A stretch of 64,000 bases of DNA from an uncultured Oscillospiraceae bacterium (GCA_944385415.1 CALWXC010000004.1:1-64000); one strand, 5' to 3'. Counted from the first letter of the stretch, positions 53,967 through 63,739 are shown. Program-made: numbers and translations. Notes: a model not told the origin generated them from the letters alone.

Positions 53967-55129
53967 GGCGTCGCCTCCCGGACCTGCTGTAGATTGCGCT
54001 TTGTGTTGCGTGAGATATTGAGAATAATGCCCATTTCACCCAGCTGCATCATCAAAGCCGTGCCGCCATAGGAGAAAAACGGCAGGGAGATACCGGTGGA
54101 GGGCAAAAAGTTGGTGACGACGCCAATATTGAAGAAGACCTGCAAGGCCAGCAGCGTGGAAAGGCCGGCGGCCACCAGGGTGCCGAACCGGTCTCTGGCC
54201 CGCTGGGCAATGAGGAAGCCGCGGACAATCAGCAGAACAAACAGCAGAATGATGACAACTGCGCCGATAAATCCCAGCTCCTCGCAGACAATGGCGAAGA
54301 TATAGTCGTTGTGTTCCTCCGGCAGATAGAGGTATTTCTGGCGGCTCTTGCCGAAGCCCAGACCCATCAGGCCGCCGGAGCCGATGGCATAGAGGGACTG
54401 GACCAGCTGCAAGCCGCTGTCAGAGGGGTCGCTGAAGGGGTCCCGCCACGACTCCAGACGGGCCGCGGCATAGGGGAAAATGGCCAGATACAGCGCCGCG
54501 CCCACCAGCGCCACGCCCAGGCCGATGAGAAACCATTTTTTCGGGGTGCCGCCCAGGAACATCATCACCGCGCCGGTGGCGCAGATGATTAATGTAGCCG
54601 ACAGATGGGGCTCCAGGGCCAGCAGGCCCGCCGTCACCGCCAGAACACCGGCAAAGGGCAGCACGCCGTACCGGAACGTCTCCATCTTCTCCCGGAAGTT
54701 GGAGATCATATTGGCAAAGAGCAGCACCACCGCCAGTTTGGCCACCTCCGAGGGCTGGAACTGGCCCAGGCCCGGCAGGGTGATCCAACGGGTGGCGCCG
54801 CCGGATTCGGTACCAATGATGGGTGTCAGCAGCAGCAGCACAAAGCATCCTGCCGCCAAAAACAGGGAGATGGGCCGCCACAGTTGATAGTTGAAGCGGC
54901 TGGCCGCGTACATACCGGCAATGCCGATGAGGGCAAAGCGCAGCTGTTTCCAGAAATAAAAGGCCGAGTCCCCCTCATCGGTATAGGCTCTGGCATAGCT
55001 GGCCGAGAACATCATGATGACACCGATGGTCACCAGCAACAAAGTCAGGATCAAAAAAGGCAGATCCAGCATTCCGCGATCGTCTATGAGTACCTTCTCT
55101 TTCTCTTTTGGCTGGGTTGTTGCTCTCAT
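53963..55129 (-). CDS. ftsW: FtsW/SpoVE peptidoglycan polymerase (SEDS)
   Basis: 388 aa, about ten membrane segments. SEDS hallmarks are GLGQFQPSEVAKLAVVLLFA, LVQSLYAIGSGGLMGLGFGK, EEHNDYIFAIVCEELGFIGA (with the catalytic Asp loop nearby) and NFLPSTGISLPFFSYGGTAL. It polymerises lipid II together with the class B PBP encoded upstream. It could serve in vegetative division (FtsW) or sporulation (SpoVE); the two cannot be separated here. Confidence 0.95.
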   Translation of the reverse strand: MRATTQPKEKEKVLIDDRGMLDLPFLILTLLLVTIGVIMMFSASYARAYTDEGDSAFYFWKQLRFALIGIAGMYAASRFNYQLWRPISLFLAAGCFVLLLLTPIIGTESGGATRWITLPGLGQFQPSEVAKLAVVLLFANMISNFREKMETFRYGVLPFAGVLAVTAGLLALEPHLSATLIICATGAVMMFLGGTPKKWFLIGLGVALVGAALYLAIFPYAAARLESWRDPFSDPSDSGLQLVQSLYAIGSGGLMGLGFGKSRQKYLYLPEEHNDYIFAIVCEELGFIGAVVIILLFVLLIVRGFLIAQRARDRFGTLVAAGLSTLLALQVFFNIGVVTNFLPSTGISLPFFSYGGTALMMQLGEMGIILNISRNTKRNLQQVREATP

Positions 55130-55154
55130 GGGTCCTCCTTTTGCCGATTGCCGG

Positions 55155-56180
55155 TTAATAGCGCCCGGCTACGCCCACAAAGGCCGCTGCACACAGCAGC
55201 AGCGTTACCACGGTAAACACCGTGAAAATTTTTACCTCGCTCCATCCCGACATCTCAAAGTGGTGGTGGATGGGCGTCATTTTGAAAATCCGCTTGCCAT
55301 GGGTCAGCTTGAAATACATCACCTGCATCATCACCGACACGGTTTCCATAATGTAAATCAGGCCCACGGGAATCAGCACCAGCGGCATATCCATGGCAAA
55401 GGCCAAGCCGCAGACGGCGGCGCCCAGGAACAGGGAGCCGGTATCACCCATAAACACCTTGGCCGGGTGGAAGTTATAGACCAGGAAACCCGCCAGACCG
55501 CCGAACAGCGCTGCCGGGAACAGGGCCAGCGTGTGCAGGCCACTCTCCGGAAAAATGCTCCAGATGGAAGCCGTCACGGCGAAAAACGCCATGACCGGCA
55601 TGGTGACGCCGGTGGCCAGGCCGTCGATGCCATCCGTCAGGTTGACAGCGTTGACGCAGCCCACGATGACAAAGATGGCGAAGACCATATAGACGATCCA
55701 GTTGATCTCAAAGGTCACGTTCCAGAACGGGATGTACAGGTGGTTGGTCAGGTGGCCGCTCCAGCGCAGCAGCGCCAGATAGCACCCGGCAGCCGCCAGC
55801 TGCAATACCAGCTTTTGCAGTGCCGTCAGGCCCAGATTCCGCTTTTTCTTTACCTTGACGAAATCATCCAGAAAGCCGATGGCACCGTAGACCATAGAAA
55901 ACACCAGCACAAACAGGTGTTCCCAGTGGCCCGACAACACGCCGCTCCAGCCGAAGAGAATCATGGAAAAGGCCGCGGCGGCAATGAAGATAATGCCGCC
56001 CATGGTGGGCGTACCGGCTTTGGAGTTGTGCCAGCTGGGGCCCACCTCCCGGATGGACTGACCGGCTTTCAGGGCCCGCAGGGCCGGAATGCACAGTTTT
56101 CCCAGCAGCAGGGCTGCCACAAAGGCCACCGCCGCCGTCAGCAGGGGCAGGGCCACCGCTTGGAATTGTAAATCGTTCAT
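55155..56180 (-). CDS. mraY: Phospho-MurNAc-pentapeptide transferase
   Basis: 341 aa with ten membrane segments. SKAGTPTMGGIIFIAAAAF, GFLDDFVKVKKKRNLGLTAL (catalytic Asp-Asp), VNLTDGIDGLATG and TPIHHHFEMSGWSEVKI are all canonical. It makes lipid I. In most Firmicutes murD follows mraY; here ftsW follows directly. Confidence 0.97.
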   Translation of the reverse strand: MNDLQFQAVALPLLTAAVAFVAALLLGKLCIPALRALKAGQSIREVGPSWHNSKAGTPTMGGIIFIAAAAFSMILFGWSGVLSGHWEHLFVLVFSMVYGAIGFLDDFVKVKKKRNLGLTALQKLVLQLAAAGCYLALLRWSGHLTNHLYIPFWNVTFEINWIVYMVFAIFVIVGCVNAVNLTDGIDGLATGVTMPVMAFFAVTASIWSIFPESGLHTLALFPAALFGGLAGFLVYNFHPAKVFMGDTGSLFLGAAVCGLAFAMDMPLVLIPVGLIYIMETVSVMMQVMYFKLTHGKRIFKMTPIHHHFEMSGWSEVKIFTVFTVVTLLLCAAAFVGVAGRY

Positions 56181-56199
56181 GGGTTCCTCCGATGTATCG

Positions 56200-57594
56200 T
56201 TAGATATCCTCTTCCTTCCAGAACAGCTGCAGTACCCGCTCCATCTTCATGCCGCGGCTACCCTTGAACAGCAGAACATCACCGGGCCGGGCCTGGAAGC
56301 GCAGGTCGTGGATCAGCTGGTCCTGGTCGTCGTAAAAGTTGGCGAATTTGTTTTTCATACCGCCGGTGACCGCGCCGGTGGCCACACGGCTGGCGTTGAC
56401 GCCATAGGCAAAAATCCGGTCAATCTTGCGGATTTGGGCAATCCGGCCGATGCGGTGGTGTTCCGCCATGGCGCAGCTGCCCAGCTCCAGCATATCGCCT
56501 AAAACGGCGATCTTCCGGCCCTTGCCCTCCACGACCCGGTCAGCCAGAACGTTGATGGCGGCCTCCATGGACTCGGGACCGGCGTTGTAGCAGTCCTCGA
56601 TGATGGTATAGCCGTTTTTCTCATAGATCTTCTGGCGCATACCGGCGTTTTCAAAGGTCTCGAGCCCCGCCTGGATGTTCTCCACCGTGGCCCCTTGCAG
56701 CATGGCCGCCGTAATGGCCGCCAGGGCATTATACACCGTATGCTGGCCGTTGGCGGGAACGAACACCTCAAAGGTCTTACCGAAAGCCGTCACATCGAAG
56801 CGGACGCCGCTGTTGTCGCTGCGGATATTGCTGCCCGTCACCTCGCACAAGCTGTTGTCGATACCGAAGTAATGGGTCTCCAGAGCCAGCTCCTTGCGCT
56901 GGTTCCACAGCAGCGGCTCGTCGCCGTTGAGGACCAGAACGCCCTTCTCCTTGTCCATGCCCTCGAGAATCTCCATCTTGGCCTTGAGAATGCCCTCCCG
57001 GGAGCCCAGGTGCTCAATGTGCATGGTACCAATATTGGTAAAAATAGCCATATCAGGCCGGGCAATTTTGGTCAGGTAGGACATCTCGCCAAAGGCGCTC
57101 ATACCCAGCTCCAGAACGGCCAGCTCCGTGTCCTCCTCGATATCCATAACCGACATGGGCAGACCTAGGTTGTTGTTGTGGTTGCCCTCGGTCCAGATGG
57201 TGCGGAACTGACGGTTCAGAATGGCAGCCAGCATTTCCTTGGTGGTGGTCTTGCCCACACTGCCGGTAATGGCCAGAACCTTGGCTTTCATGGTCTGGCG
57301 GTATCCGGCGGCAATGGCACCGAAGGCCAACAGCGTGTCCTCCACCTCAATATAGGGGACGTTTTTCGGCTGCTTTTCCTTGTTGGCATTGAGGACCGCC
57401 ACAGCGCCGTTCTCCACGGCGCGGCTGATGAAGGTGTGGCCGTCCACCCGGGCCCCCACCAGGGGAATGAACATCTGGCCGGGCTTGACCTCCCGGGAAT
57501 CGGTGGAAACGCCCCGGACCTCCACTTCCCCGTCCGTCTCGTGGAGGGTGCCGCCGCACCACTGGGCAATCTGCTTGAGTTTCGTCGTTTTCAT
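56200..57594 (-). CDS. murF: UDP-MurNAc-tripeptide:D-Ala-D-Ala ligase
   Basis: 464 aa. N-terminal uridine-binding domain (GVSTDSREVKPGQMFIPLVG), central ATPase with ITGSVGKTTTKEMLAAIL (about 111-128) and EGNHNNNLGLPMSVM, and a C-terminal domain with IIEDCYNAGPESMEAAINVL. Adds D-Ala-D-Ala. In its usual place after murE. Confidence 0.96.
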   Translation of the reverse strand: MKTTKLKQIAQWCGGTLHETDGEVEVRGVSTDSREVKPGQMFIPLVGARVDGHTFISRAVENGAVAVLNANKEKQPKNVPYIEVEDTLLAFGAIAAGYRQTMKAKVLAITGSVGKTTTKEMLAAILNRQFRTIWTEGNHNNNLGLPMSVMDIEEDTELAVLELGMSAFGEMSYLTKIARPDMAIFTNIGTMHIEHLGSREGILKAKMEILEGMDKEKGVLVLNGDEPLLWNQRKELALETHYFGIDNSLCEVTGSNIRSDNSGVRFDVTAFGKTFEVFVPANGQHTVYNALAAITAAMLQGATVENIQAGLETFENAGMRQKIYEKNGYTIIEDCYNAGPESMEAAINVLADRVVEGKGRKIAVLGDMLELGSCAMAEHHRIGRIAQIRKIDRIFAYGVNASRVATGAVTGGMKNKFANFYDDQDQLIHDLRFQARPGDVLLFKGSRGMKMERVLQLFWKEEDI

Positions 57595-57638
57595 ATCCGT
57601 CGCTCCTTTATCGGTGGGTCCACGCCCGCCCTCTCTCT

Positions 57639-59087
57639 TTAGTGACCGGCCAGATGGGCCGCTACCTCTTCCCGTTCGTCCAGATGGGTCTTCTCTGTAC
57701 CCAAAATCTGATACGTCTCATGGCCCTTGCCGCAGAGAACAATAATATCGTCTTGCTCCGCGTGGTCCATGGCCCAGCGGATGGCCTCCCGCCGGTTTTC
57801 AATGACCACATAGGGCTTTTCCGTGCCCGCAAAGCCCGCCACAATCTGGTCGATAATGGCCATGGGGTCCTCGGTTCGGGGATTGTCGGAGGTGATGACC
57901 GCCAGATCCGACAGTTCCACGCCGATGCGGCCCATGATGGGACGTTTGATGGGGTCCCGGTCGCCGCCGCAGCCAAAGACGGCGATGACCCGCCCTTTAC
58001 AGAAGCCCTGGACCGCCCGCAGGACATTTTCCAGTCCGTCGGGGGTATGGGCGTAATCAATGAGAATGGTATACGGCTTGCCCGGCGTGGGCACCACCTC
58101 CACCCTGCCCTTGACACCCTTGGCATTGCTCAGCGCCGCAGCAATCTCCGGCAGGGACAGGCCCAGCTCCAGAGACGCGCCGATGACCGCCAAGGCGTTA
58201 TAAACGGTAAAACCGCCGGGGATGCCCAATGTCACCGCTTGACACTGTCCGCCGCTGCGGACCGTAAAGGACACGTGATCCGATGCCAAATCCAAATCCG
58301 TAGCCGACACCTGGGCGTCGGCTCCCCGGGCCGTGTAGGTGCGGATGGTACAGGTGGCGCCGTCGGCCATGGTCTCCCAGGCCGGGTCGTCATGGTTGAG
58401 GACACCGGCTTTGCACCGGCGGAACAGCTGGGCCTTTGCCTTGCCGTACTCCTCCATGGTCTTATGGAAATCCAGATGATCCTCGGTCAGATTGGTGAAG
58501 ACGCCCACGGCAAAGGGAATGCAATCCACCCGGTGGAGCACCAACGCATGGGACGACACTTCCATAATGGCGTGGGAGCATCCGGCCTCCACCATGCGGG
58601 CAAAAAGGCCCTGAAGCTCAAAGCTCTCCGGTGTGGTCCGCTCCGTCTCGATAACCTCGTCACCAATCATGTTCTGGATGGTTCCGATCAGGCCCACCTT
58701 GGCGCCGTAGCACTGTTCCAGTACCGATTTCAAAAGATACGTCACGGTAGTCTTGCCGTTGGTGCCGGTAACGCCCACCACCGTCAGCTTTTCCGCCGGA
58801 TGGTCAAACCAGTTGGCGCCCACCTGGGCCAGGGCAGCTCGGGTGGAGGACACGGTCACATAGGGAACGTCTTCCTCCGGCGGCCGCTCACAGAGCACCA
58901 CAACAGCCCCGTTTTCCACAGCTTTGTGGATAAATCGATGGCCATCGACTGCATAGCCGGTGACGGCCACAAACAGGTCGCCGGGCCGGGTGGTGCGGGA
59001 GTCGTAGCTGACGCCGCCGATTTCCAGATCGCCGTCGGCATGGACCGACAGCGGTTCCAGTCCGGCAAGCACTTGTGACAGTTTCAT
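57639..59087 (-). CDS. murE: UDP-MurNAc-L-Ala-D-Glu:meso-DAP ligase
   Basis: 482 aa. VSYDSRTTRPGDLFVAVTG in the N domain, the VVGVTGTNGKTTVTYLLKSV P-loop (about 103-122), TTPESFELQGLFARMVEAGC, and the C-terminal SDNPRTEDP. The DNPR motif indicates meso-diaminopimelate rather than lysine at position 3. Adds the third peptide residue in the cytoplasm. Confidence 0.97.
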   Translation of the reverse strand: MKLSQVLAGLEPLSVHADGDLEIGGVSYDSRTTRPGDLFVAVTGYAVDGHRFIHKAVENGAVVVLCERPPEEDVPYVTVSSTRAALAQVGANWFDHPAEKLTVVGVTGTNGKTTVTYLLKSVLEQCYGAKVGLIGTIQNMIGDEVIETERTTPESFELQGLFARMVEAGCSHAIMEVSSHALVLHRVDCIPFAVGVFTNLTEDHLDFHKTMEEYGKAKAQLFRRCKAGVLNHDDPAWETMADGATCTIRTYTARGADAQVSATDLDLASDHVSFTVRSGGQCQAVTLGIPGGFTVYNALAVIGASLELGLSLPEIAAALSNAKGVKGRVEVVPTPGKPYTILIDYAHTPDGLENVLRAVQGFCKGRVIAVFGCGGDRDPIKRPIMGRIGVELSDLAVITSDNPRTEDPMAIIDQIVAGFAGTEKPYVVIENRREAIRWAMDHAEQDDIIVLCGKGHETYQILGTEKTHLDEREEVAAHLAGH

Positions 59088-59126
59088 GGAAGTCTCTCCT
59101 TTTCCGCCGGAGCCATGGCTCCGGCA

Positions 59127-61469
59127 CTAATCCTGTGCGCTGTGGTTGGTGAATTCCACGGTGACGGTGGTACCGCGCGGCACTTCCGTACCGGCTTCCA
59201 CATCCTGGTAGGTGACGCTGACGGCGTTGTTGTTCTGGTCGGTGCCCTTGGCCAGAATGTACAGCCCCCGGTAGGCCGCTGTATCGTTGGCCTGGGCCAC
59301 GGTAAGTCCCGTGAAGTCCGGCACCGTCACCAGATCCGTCGGTTTCTCCTCGCCCATGTAGAGGATGATCTCCGAGGCACCGGGTACCTCGGACCCGGCG
59401 GCAGGAATCATATCGGTGACCGTGTCGCCGTCGCCTACGGTGTGGTAGGTCAAGCTCCGATTTTTCAAGGTCTCAGCGGCTTCGCTCTCGGTCATATTGC
59501 GCACATTGGGTACAGTGACGGCGATTCTCTCGATATCGTCGTCATTATAGTTGGGCTCTACGCCCAAATAGGGCAGAATATCGGTAAATACATCGCGGAC
59601 TGTGGGCGCGGCCATGATGCCGCCGGAGATGTAAAGGCCTGTCGCCGTGGAGGGCGTATCCAGGGCCACCAGGACCACATACTGGGGATCGTCCATGGGA
59701 CCCACGCCCACAAAGGACACAATCTTATCCTCTACTCGAACGCCGTTTTCATCAAAGACGTCGATTTTCTCCGAGGTGCCGGTCTTGCCGCCGATGCTGT
59801 AGCCAGCCACCTGGGCGTTCTGTGCCGTGCCGGTTTCCACCACATCACACATGAGGCCGCACATGATTTTCGACGTCTCTTCACTAATGACCTGACGGAT
59901 CACCGTGCGCTCGTTCTTTTCCACCAGATTGCCCTCGTCGTCCAGCACCTCGCTGACCACATAGGGCTCCAGCACATAGCCGCCGTTGACCACGGCGGAG
60001 ATAGCCCGCACCAGCTGAATGGGTGTAATCTTGAACGTCTGGCCGAAGGACGAGGAAATGGTATTACTGATGCCATCTCCTACCGGTTCCAGCTTCTCGC
60101 GGCTGTAGAAAAAGCCCACGCCCTCACCAGGCAGGTCAATGCCCGTTTTACTGAGGAGTCCAAAGTCCCTTATATAATCATAAAGGTTTGTGCCGCCCAA
60201 TGCAAGACCGATGTTGGCAAAGGCGATATTGCAAGAATTTTCCAGTGCCTTGCCGGTGGTCTGTAATCCGTGGCCCTCGTGTTTCCAGCAGTCGAGTATC
60301 TCGGAACGGCCTTCAAAGTATTCGGCGCCGTCACAGTAGAAGGTGTCGTCCAGGGTGACGGCTCCCTCCTCCAGGGCCGAAGCCAGCGTAATCAGCTTAA
60401 AGGTGGAGCCGGGCTCATAGCCATCGGACACAGCCCGGTTCCGCCACTGGGCCAAACGGGCCGACGCCAAGGCGTCGTTATAGGCGTCCATAGCCTCCTC
60501 GTATTCGTCGCTTCCCTGTCTGTATCCCTGGGCAGCCTGATAGATCTCTTCCAGTTCGGCCACAGTATCCTCATCGTAGATTTCCAGATAATTGTTGGGG
60601 TCGTATGTACCCATGGTGGCCATACCGAGAATCTCGCCGGTGTTGACGTCGGCCACGATGCCAAACGCACCGTTGAGCACATCATATTTTTCAATGGCCG
60701 TTTGCAGGTTCTTCTCAAGATAATACTGCACCGTGGCGTCGATGGTCAAGACCAAACTGTTTCCATCGGAGGCATCGTAGTATTTTTCATAGTTGTAGAG
60801 CATTTCCGTACCCAGATTGCCCTTGGTGGTGATGATCTCACCGGCGGTGCCTTGCAGATAGCTGTCGTAATAGGCTTCGATGCCTTCCGCGCCCACATTA
60901 TCCTCCCGGGTAAAGCCCAAAACCTGGGCACACAGGGTACCGTAGGGATAGGACCGCTTGGTGTCCGGCTCCAGGTAGATGCCCTTGATCGCATTTTCAT
61001 TGATAAAGTCCCGGACCTCCTGGGCCAGATCCGCGTCAATTTTGCGGCGGATAATCTTATACCGCATTTTGGTGTCGGCGGCCTGTTCGTAGACAAAACT
61101 CTCCTCCACGTCCAGAATCTCCGCCAGTCCCGAAGCAATCAGATTCAAGTTCTGCTGCTCTGTGGCAATCTGGTTGGGGTCGATAAAGACGTTCTCCACC
61201 GTCACCGACTTGGCCAGTATGTTCATGTTGCGGTCGTAAATGACGCCCCGCTCCGCCGACAGGGACGTGCTGCGGGTCTGGTTGGCAATGGCCATCTCTT
61301 CATATTTGTCGTGATCCAGAATCATCAGCTGGAACAGCGTCCAGATCAGGGGCACAAATGCCAATGCCACCAGCAGCGTGATGACCATGGTCCGGCGCAA
61401 AATTCCCTGGCTGGCCCGCTGGCCGGGGTTCTGATGGGGCTGCTTCCACTTACGGTTTTTGTCTGCCAT
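59127..61469 (-). CDS. spoVD: Class B penicillin-binding protein with two PASTA domains (PBP2X/SpoVD type)
   Basis: 780 aa from MADKNRKWKQPHQNPG (ATG 61469); a TTG start 11 codons earlier is possible. One membrane segment (VITLLVALAFVPLIWTLFQL, about 25-45), then the PBP dimerisation domain and transpeptidase: SxxK in YEPGSTFKLITLAS (about 345), SxN as LENSCNIAFANIG, KTG in IGGKTGTSEK. Two PASTA repeats close the protein (VPNVRNMTESEAAETLKNRS and VPDFTGLTVAQANDTAAYRG). It cross-links murein with FtsW. Only one such gene is in the cluster, whereas Bacillus has pbpB and spoVD in tandem, so it may do both jobs. Confidence 0.95.
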   Translation of the reverse strand: MADKNRKWKQPHQNPGQRASQGILRRTMVITLLVALAFVPLIWTLFQLMILDHDKYEEMAIANQTRSTSLSAERGVIYDRNMNILAKSVTVENVFIDPNQIATEQQNLNLIASGLAEILDVEESFVYEQAADTKMRYKIIRRKIDADLAQEVRDFINENAIKGIYLEPDTKRSYPYGTLCAQVLGFTREDNVGAEGIEAYYDSYLQGTAGEIITTKGNLGTEMLYNYEKYYDASDGNSLVLTIDATVQYYLEKNLQTAIEKYDVLNGAFGIVADVNTGEILGMATMGTYDPNNYLEIYDEDTVAELEEIYQAAQGYRQGSDEYEEAMDAYNDALASARLAQWRNRAVSDGYEPGSTFKLITLASALEEGAVTLDDTFYCDGAEYFEGRSEILDCWKHEGHGLQTTGKALENSCNIAFANIGLALGGTNLYDYIRDFGLLSKTGIDLPGEGVGFFYSREKLEPVGDGISNTISSSFGQTFKITPIQLVRAISAVVNGGYVLEPYVVSEVLDDEGNLVEKNERTVIRQVISEETSKIMCGLMCDVVETGTAQNAQVAGYSIGGKTGTSEKIDVFDENGVRVEDKIVSFVGVGPMDDPQYVVLVALDTPSTATGLYISGGIMAAPTVRDVFTDILPYLGVEPNYNDDDIERIAVTVPNVRNMTESEAAETLKNRSLTYHTVGDGDTVTDMIPAAGSEVPGASEIILYMGEEKPTDLVTVPDFTGLTVAQANDTAAYRGLYILAKGTDQNNNAVSVTYQDVEAGTEVPRGTTVTVEFTNHSAQD

Positions 61470-61500
61470 GTTGTTCCGTGCCTTTCTGTCCGTAGTGCTC

Positions 61501-61537
61501 AAACACGGACGGACGGAAAGCTCCGCCGTCCGTGTTC
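61501..61537. other. 11-bp hairpin between ftsL and the PBP gene
   Basis: AACACGGACGG and CCGTCCGTGTT pair around a GC-rich loop in the 123-base gap. No T-run follows on the minus strand. Confidence 0.5.
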
Positions 61538-61592
61538 CTCTGATCTGATGCGTCGCCCGGAGGCGTCCTGCACCATACTTATATGATGGCGG

Positions 61593-62126
61593 TCACTGGA
61601 GATATGCCACCAATCGCGCCACACCGTCCACCAGCTTCTGGAGGAACGAAGCGTCGCTGTCGCTTTCCTGCTGCAATACCTCCCCCCGGTCGGTGCCGGT
61701 CAGATCCAGATATACCGTCTGGTTGGCCGAGGGCTGGACCATCCCCAGCTCCATGGCCCGCTTCTCAATGGCGTCCATATCAATCTTGCTCTCGTACTCC
61801 GTCTGGAGCATCTCATTTTCGTGGGCCACTTCCTCCAGCTGCGTGGTGAGGGCGCTGGCCTGGGAGGTGGCCTCGTACAAATCGGCCTGGGTGAAAATCA
61901 CCAGGGCCACCATCACGGAGATGGCCAGAAACCCCAGGACCATACCGGGCATCACCGGCAGCCGGGCCCGGACCACCTTCTGCCGGACTTTGACAGGGGC
62001 TTGCCGTTCCTCCGGCAGCTGGGCCGACTTCCGCTTAGGAAGTGCCGTCTCATAGGCGCGGACGTCATAGGCCGCTGCGCCGTTGGTCCGAAACGCCTGT
62101 TGTCTGTCGATTCGCTTCTGCGCCAT
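61593..62126 (-). CDS. ftsL: FtsL-like septum protein
   Basis: 177 aa. A long basic cytoplasmic N-terminus (1-58), one membrane segment (MVLGFLAISVMVALVIFTQA, about 62-81) and a coiled coil (YEATSQASALTTQLEEVAHE, ENEMLQTEYESKIDMDAIEK) followed by AMELGMVQPS, the FtsL/DivIC ending. The C-terminal 30 residues past the coiled coil are an extension. It bridges FtsQ and the FtsW-PBP pair. Confidence 0.88.
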   Translation of the reverse strand: MAQKRIDRQQAFRTNGAAAYDVRAYETALPKRKSAQLPEERQAPVKVRQKVVRARLPVMPGMVLGFLAISVMVALVIFTQADLYEATSQASALTTQLEEVAHENEMLQTEYESKIDMDAIEKRAMELGMVQPSANQTVYLDLTGTDRGEVLQQESDSDASFLQKLVDGVARLVAYLQ

Positions 62127-62153
62127 TTGACATCCATTCCTTTCTATTATAGA

Positions 62154-63086
62154 TTACAGTTTTTCCGCCACCCGAAGCTTGGCGCTGCGGGCCCGTGGAT
62201 TGCGCTCCAGCTCTTCTGCGCCGGAGACAATGGGCTTGCGGGTCACCACCCGCACCTGGGGCGTATGGCCGCAGACGCACACCGGAAACTCCGGCGGGCA
62301 GGTGCAGCCCTTGGCCGCCGCCGCCATGGCGTTTTTCACAATCCGGTCCTCCAGGGAGTGGAACGTGATTACCGCCAGCCGTCCGCCGGGATTCAGCCGG
62401 GGGATGGCCGCCTGCATCATGTCGCCCACGGCGTTCAATTCGTCGTTGACCGCAATGCGAATGGCCTGGAAGCTGCGCTTGGCCGGGTGCTGCTTTTCCC
62501 GCAGCGCCTGCCCCGGCATGGCGCTTTTGATGACGTCTACCAGCTCCAAAGTGGTATCGATGGGTTTTTCTCCCCGACGCCGCTCGATGGCCGCGGCAAT
62601 CAGGGGCGCGTAGCGTTCTTCGCCGTACTCAAAGAGAATCCGCCGCAGTTCCTCCCGCGGCCAGTGGTTGACCACTTCCCAGGCCGTCAGACTGTCGCCG
62701 CCGTCCATGCGCATGTCCAGGGGCGCGTCGGCCATATAGGAAAAGCCCCGGGCGCCGTCGTCCAGCTGTGGCGAAGACACGCCCAGGTCGAAGAGCATCC
62801 CGTCCACCTTGTCGATGTGCAGGTCGTCCAGAATGCGGTTGATTTCCCGGAAGTTGCTGTGGACCAGCGTCACCCGGTCCATCCAGGGTGCCAGCCGCTC
62901 CTGTGCCACCTGTAAGGCCACCGGGTCCCGGTCCACGCTGATCAAACGGCCCGTGGTCAGCCGTTGGGCGATTTGGCTGGAATGGCCAGCGCCGCCCAGG
63001 GTGCCATCCAGATAGATGCCGTCGGGCCGGATGTGCAGCGCGTCGATGCACTCGTCCAGCAAAACGGAAATATGATGAAATTCCAT
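62154..63086 (-). CDS. rsmH: 16S rRNA m4C1402 methyltransferase RsmH
   Basis: 310 aa from MEFHHISVLLDECI (ATG 63086). IYLDGTLGGAGHSSQIAQRL is the SAM-binding motif; GMLFDLGVSSPQLDDGARGF and PAKRSFQAIRIAVNDEL, then LAVITFHSLEDRIVK are family motifs. A CTCPPEFPVCVCG Cys cluster lies near the C-terminus. Begins two bases after the mraZ stop region. Confidence 0.97.
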   Translation of the reverse strand: MEFHHISVLLDECIDALHIRPDGIYLDGTLGGAGHSSQIAQRLTTGRLISVDRDPVALQVAQERLAPWMDRVTLVHSNFREINRILDDLHIDKVDGMLFDLGVSSPQLDDGARGFSYMADAPLDMRMDGGDSLTAWEVVNHWPREELRRILFEYGEERYAPLIAAAIERRRGEKPIDTTLELVDVIKSAMPGQALREKQHPAKRSFQAIRIAVNDELNAVGDMMQAAIPRLNPGGRLAVITFHSLEDRIVKNAMAAAAKGCTCPPEFPVCVCGHTPQVRVVTRKPIVSGAEELERNPRARSAKLRVAEKL

Positions 63087-63087
63087 A

Positions 63088-63504
63088 TCAGAATCCAAGC
63101 TCCTCCATGGCTGCCGCCAGATTCTCCGGCGTCAGCGTCTCCTGCTCCAGGGCTTCATAGGCGGCGGAGTCCCAAATCTCCGCGTGGCCGCCCTGGCCGA
63201 TAAACGTCACATCCTGCCCAAGCCCGGCATACTGCCGCAGCTCGGCGGGCAGGGAAAACCGGCCCTGCTTGTCCGGCTCACACTTGGCCGCATTGGCAAA
63301 GAGAAAGCGCATCTTGCGGGACTGGGAAATGGGCAGGGCATTGTATCGGTCCACAATGGCCTGCCACCCCTCCTCGGTGTACACCGACAGACAGTGGTCC
63401 AGTCCCAGTGTCACATAGAAGGCATCGCCAAGCTCCTCGCGGAGCTTGGCGGGAACGAATAATCGGCCTTTGGGGTCCACCGCATGCTTGTACTTGCCGA
63501 ACAT
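63088..63504 (-). CDS. mraZ: Transcriptional regulator MraZ
   Basis: 138 aa. Two AbrB-like repeats, each with the DxxxR motif: VDPKGRLFVPAKLREELGDA and EPDKQGRFSLPAELRQYAGL. It binds repeats upstream of its own gene and controls the dcw operon. GGAGGAGGTGGAACG precedes the ATG. Confidence 0.97.
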   Translation of the reverse strand: MFGKYKHAVDPKGRLFVPAKLREELGDAFYVTLGLDHCLSVYTEEGWQAIVDRYNALPISQSRKMRFLFANAAKCEPDKQGRFSLPAELRQYAGLGQDVTFIGQGGHAEIWDSAAYEALEQETLTPENLAAAMEELGF

Positions 63505-63547
63505 CGTTCCACCTCCTCCGCCTTTCTTCCTATCCTTATCATTTCTC

Positions 63548-63568
63548 TTCCACTTTGCTCCACTTAAC
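63548..63568 (-). promoter_or_regulatory. Candidate MraZ boxes
   Basis: On the minus strand AAGTGGAGCAAAGTGGAAG contains two GTGGA units spaced ten bases, one helical turn, just downstream of the -10 box. MraZ recognises short G-rich direct repeats at this spacing in other bacteria. A related GGAGCAAAGTGGAACG occurs in the opposite orientation at 63690-63705. Confidence 0.6.
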
Positions 63569-63571
63569 TAT

Positions 63572-63600
63572 AATATACAGCCCTAAAACACATTTTGCAA
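63572..63600 (-). promoter_or_regulatory. Promoter of the dcw cluster
   Basis: On the minus strand TTGCAA (63600-63595), 17-base spacer, TATATT (63577-63572), 68 bases before mraZ. Confidence 0.65.
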
Positions 63601-63697
63601 TCCCTACACTGAATTTTTGTAATGAAAAATTTGGGATTTTGGGTCGTTTTTTTCGATATTTTCCAATTTATGAACATATGTTCGATTTTGGAGCAAA

Positions 63698-63731
63698 GTG
63701 GAACGCGGTGGCGTTTGCCACCGCGTTCCAC
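63698..63731 (-). terminator. Hairpin after the Clp ATPase gene
   Basis: GTGGAACGCGGTGGC and GCCACCGCGTTCCAC form a perfect 15-bp stem with a four-base loop, nine bases past the stop codon. The downstream TTTGC is a weak T-run. Confidence 0.75.
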
Positions 63732-63739
63732 CGGAAAAT

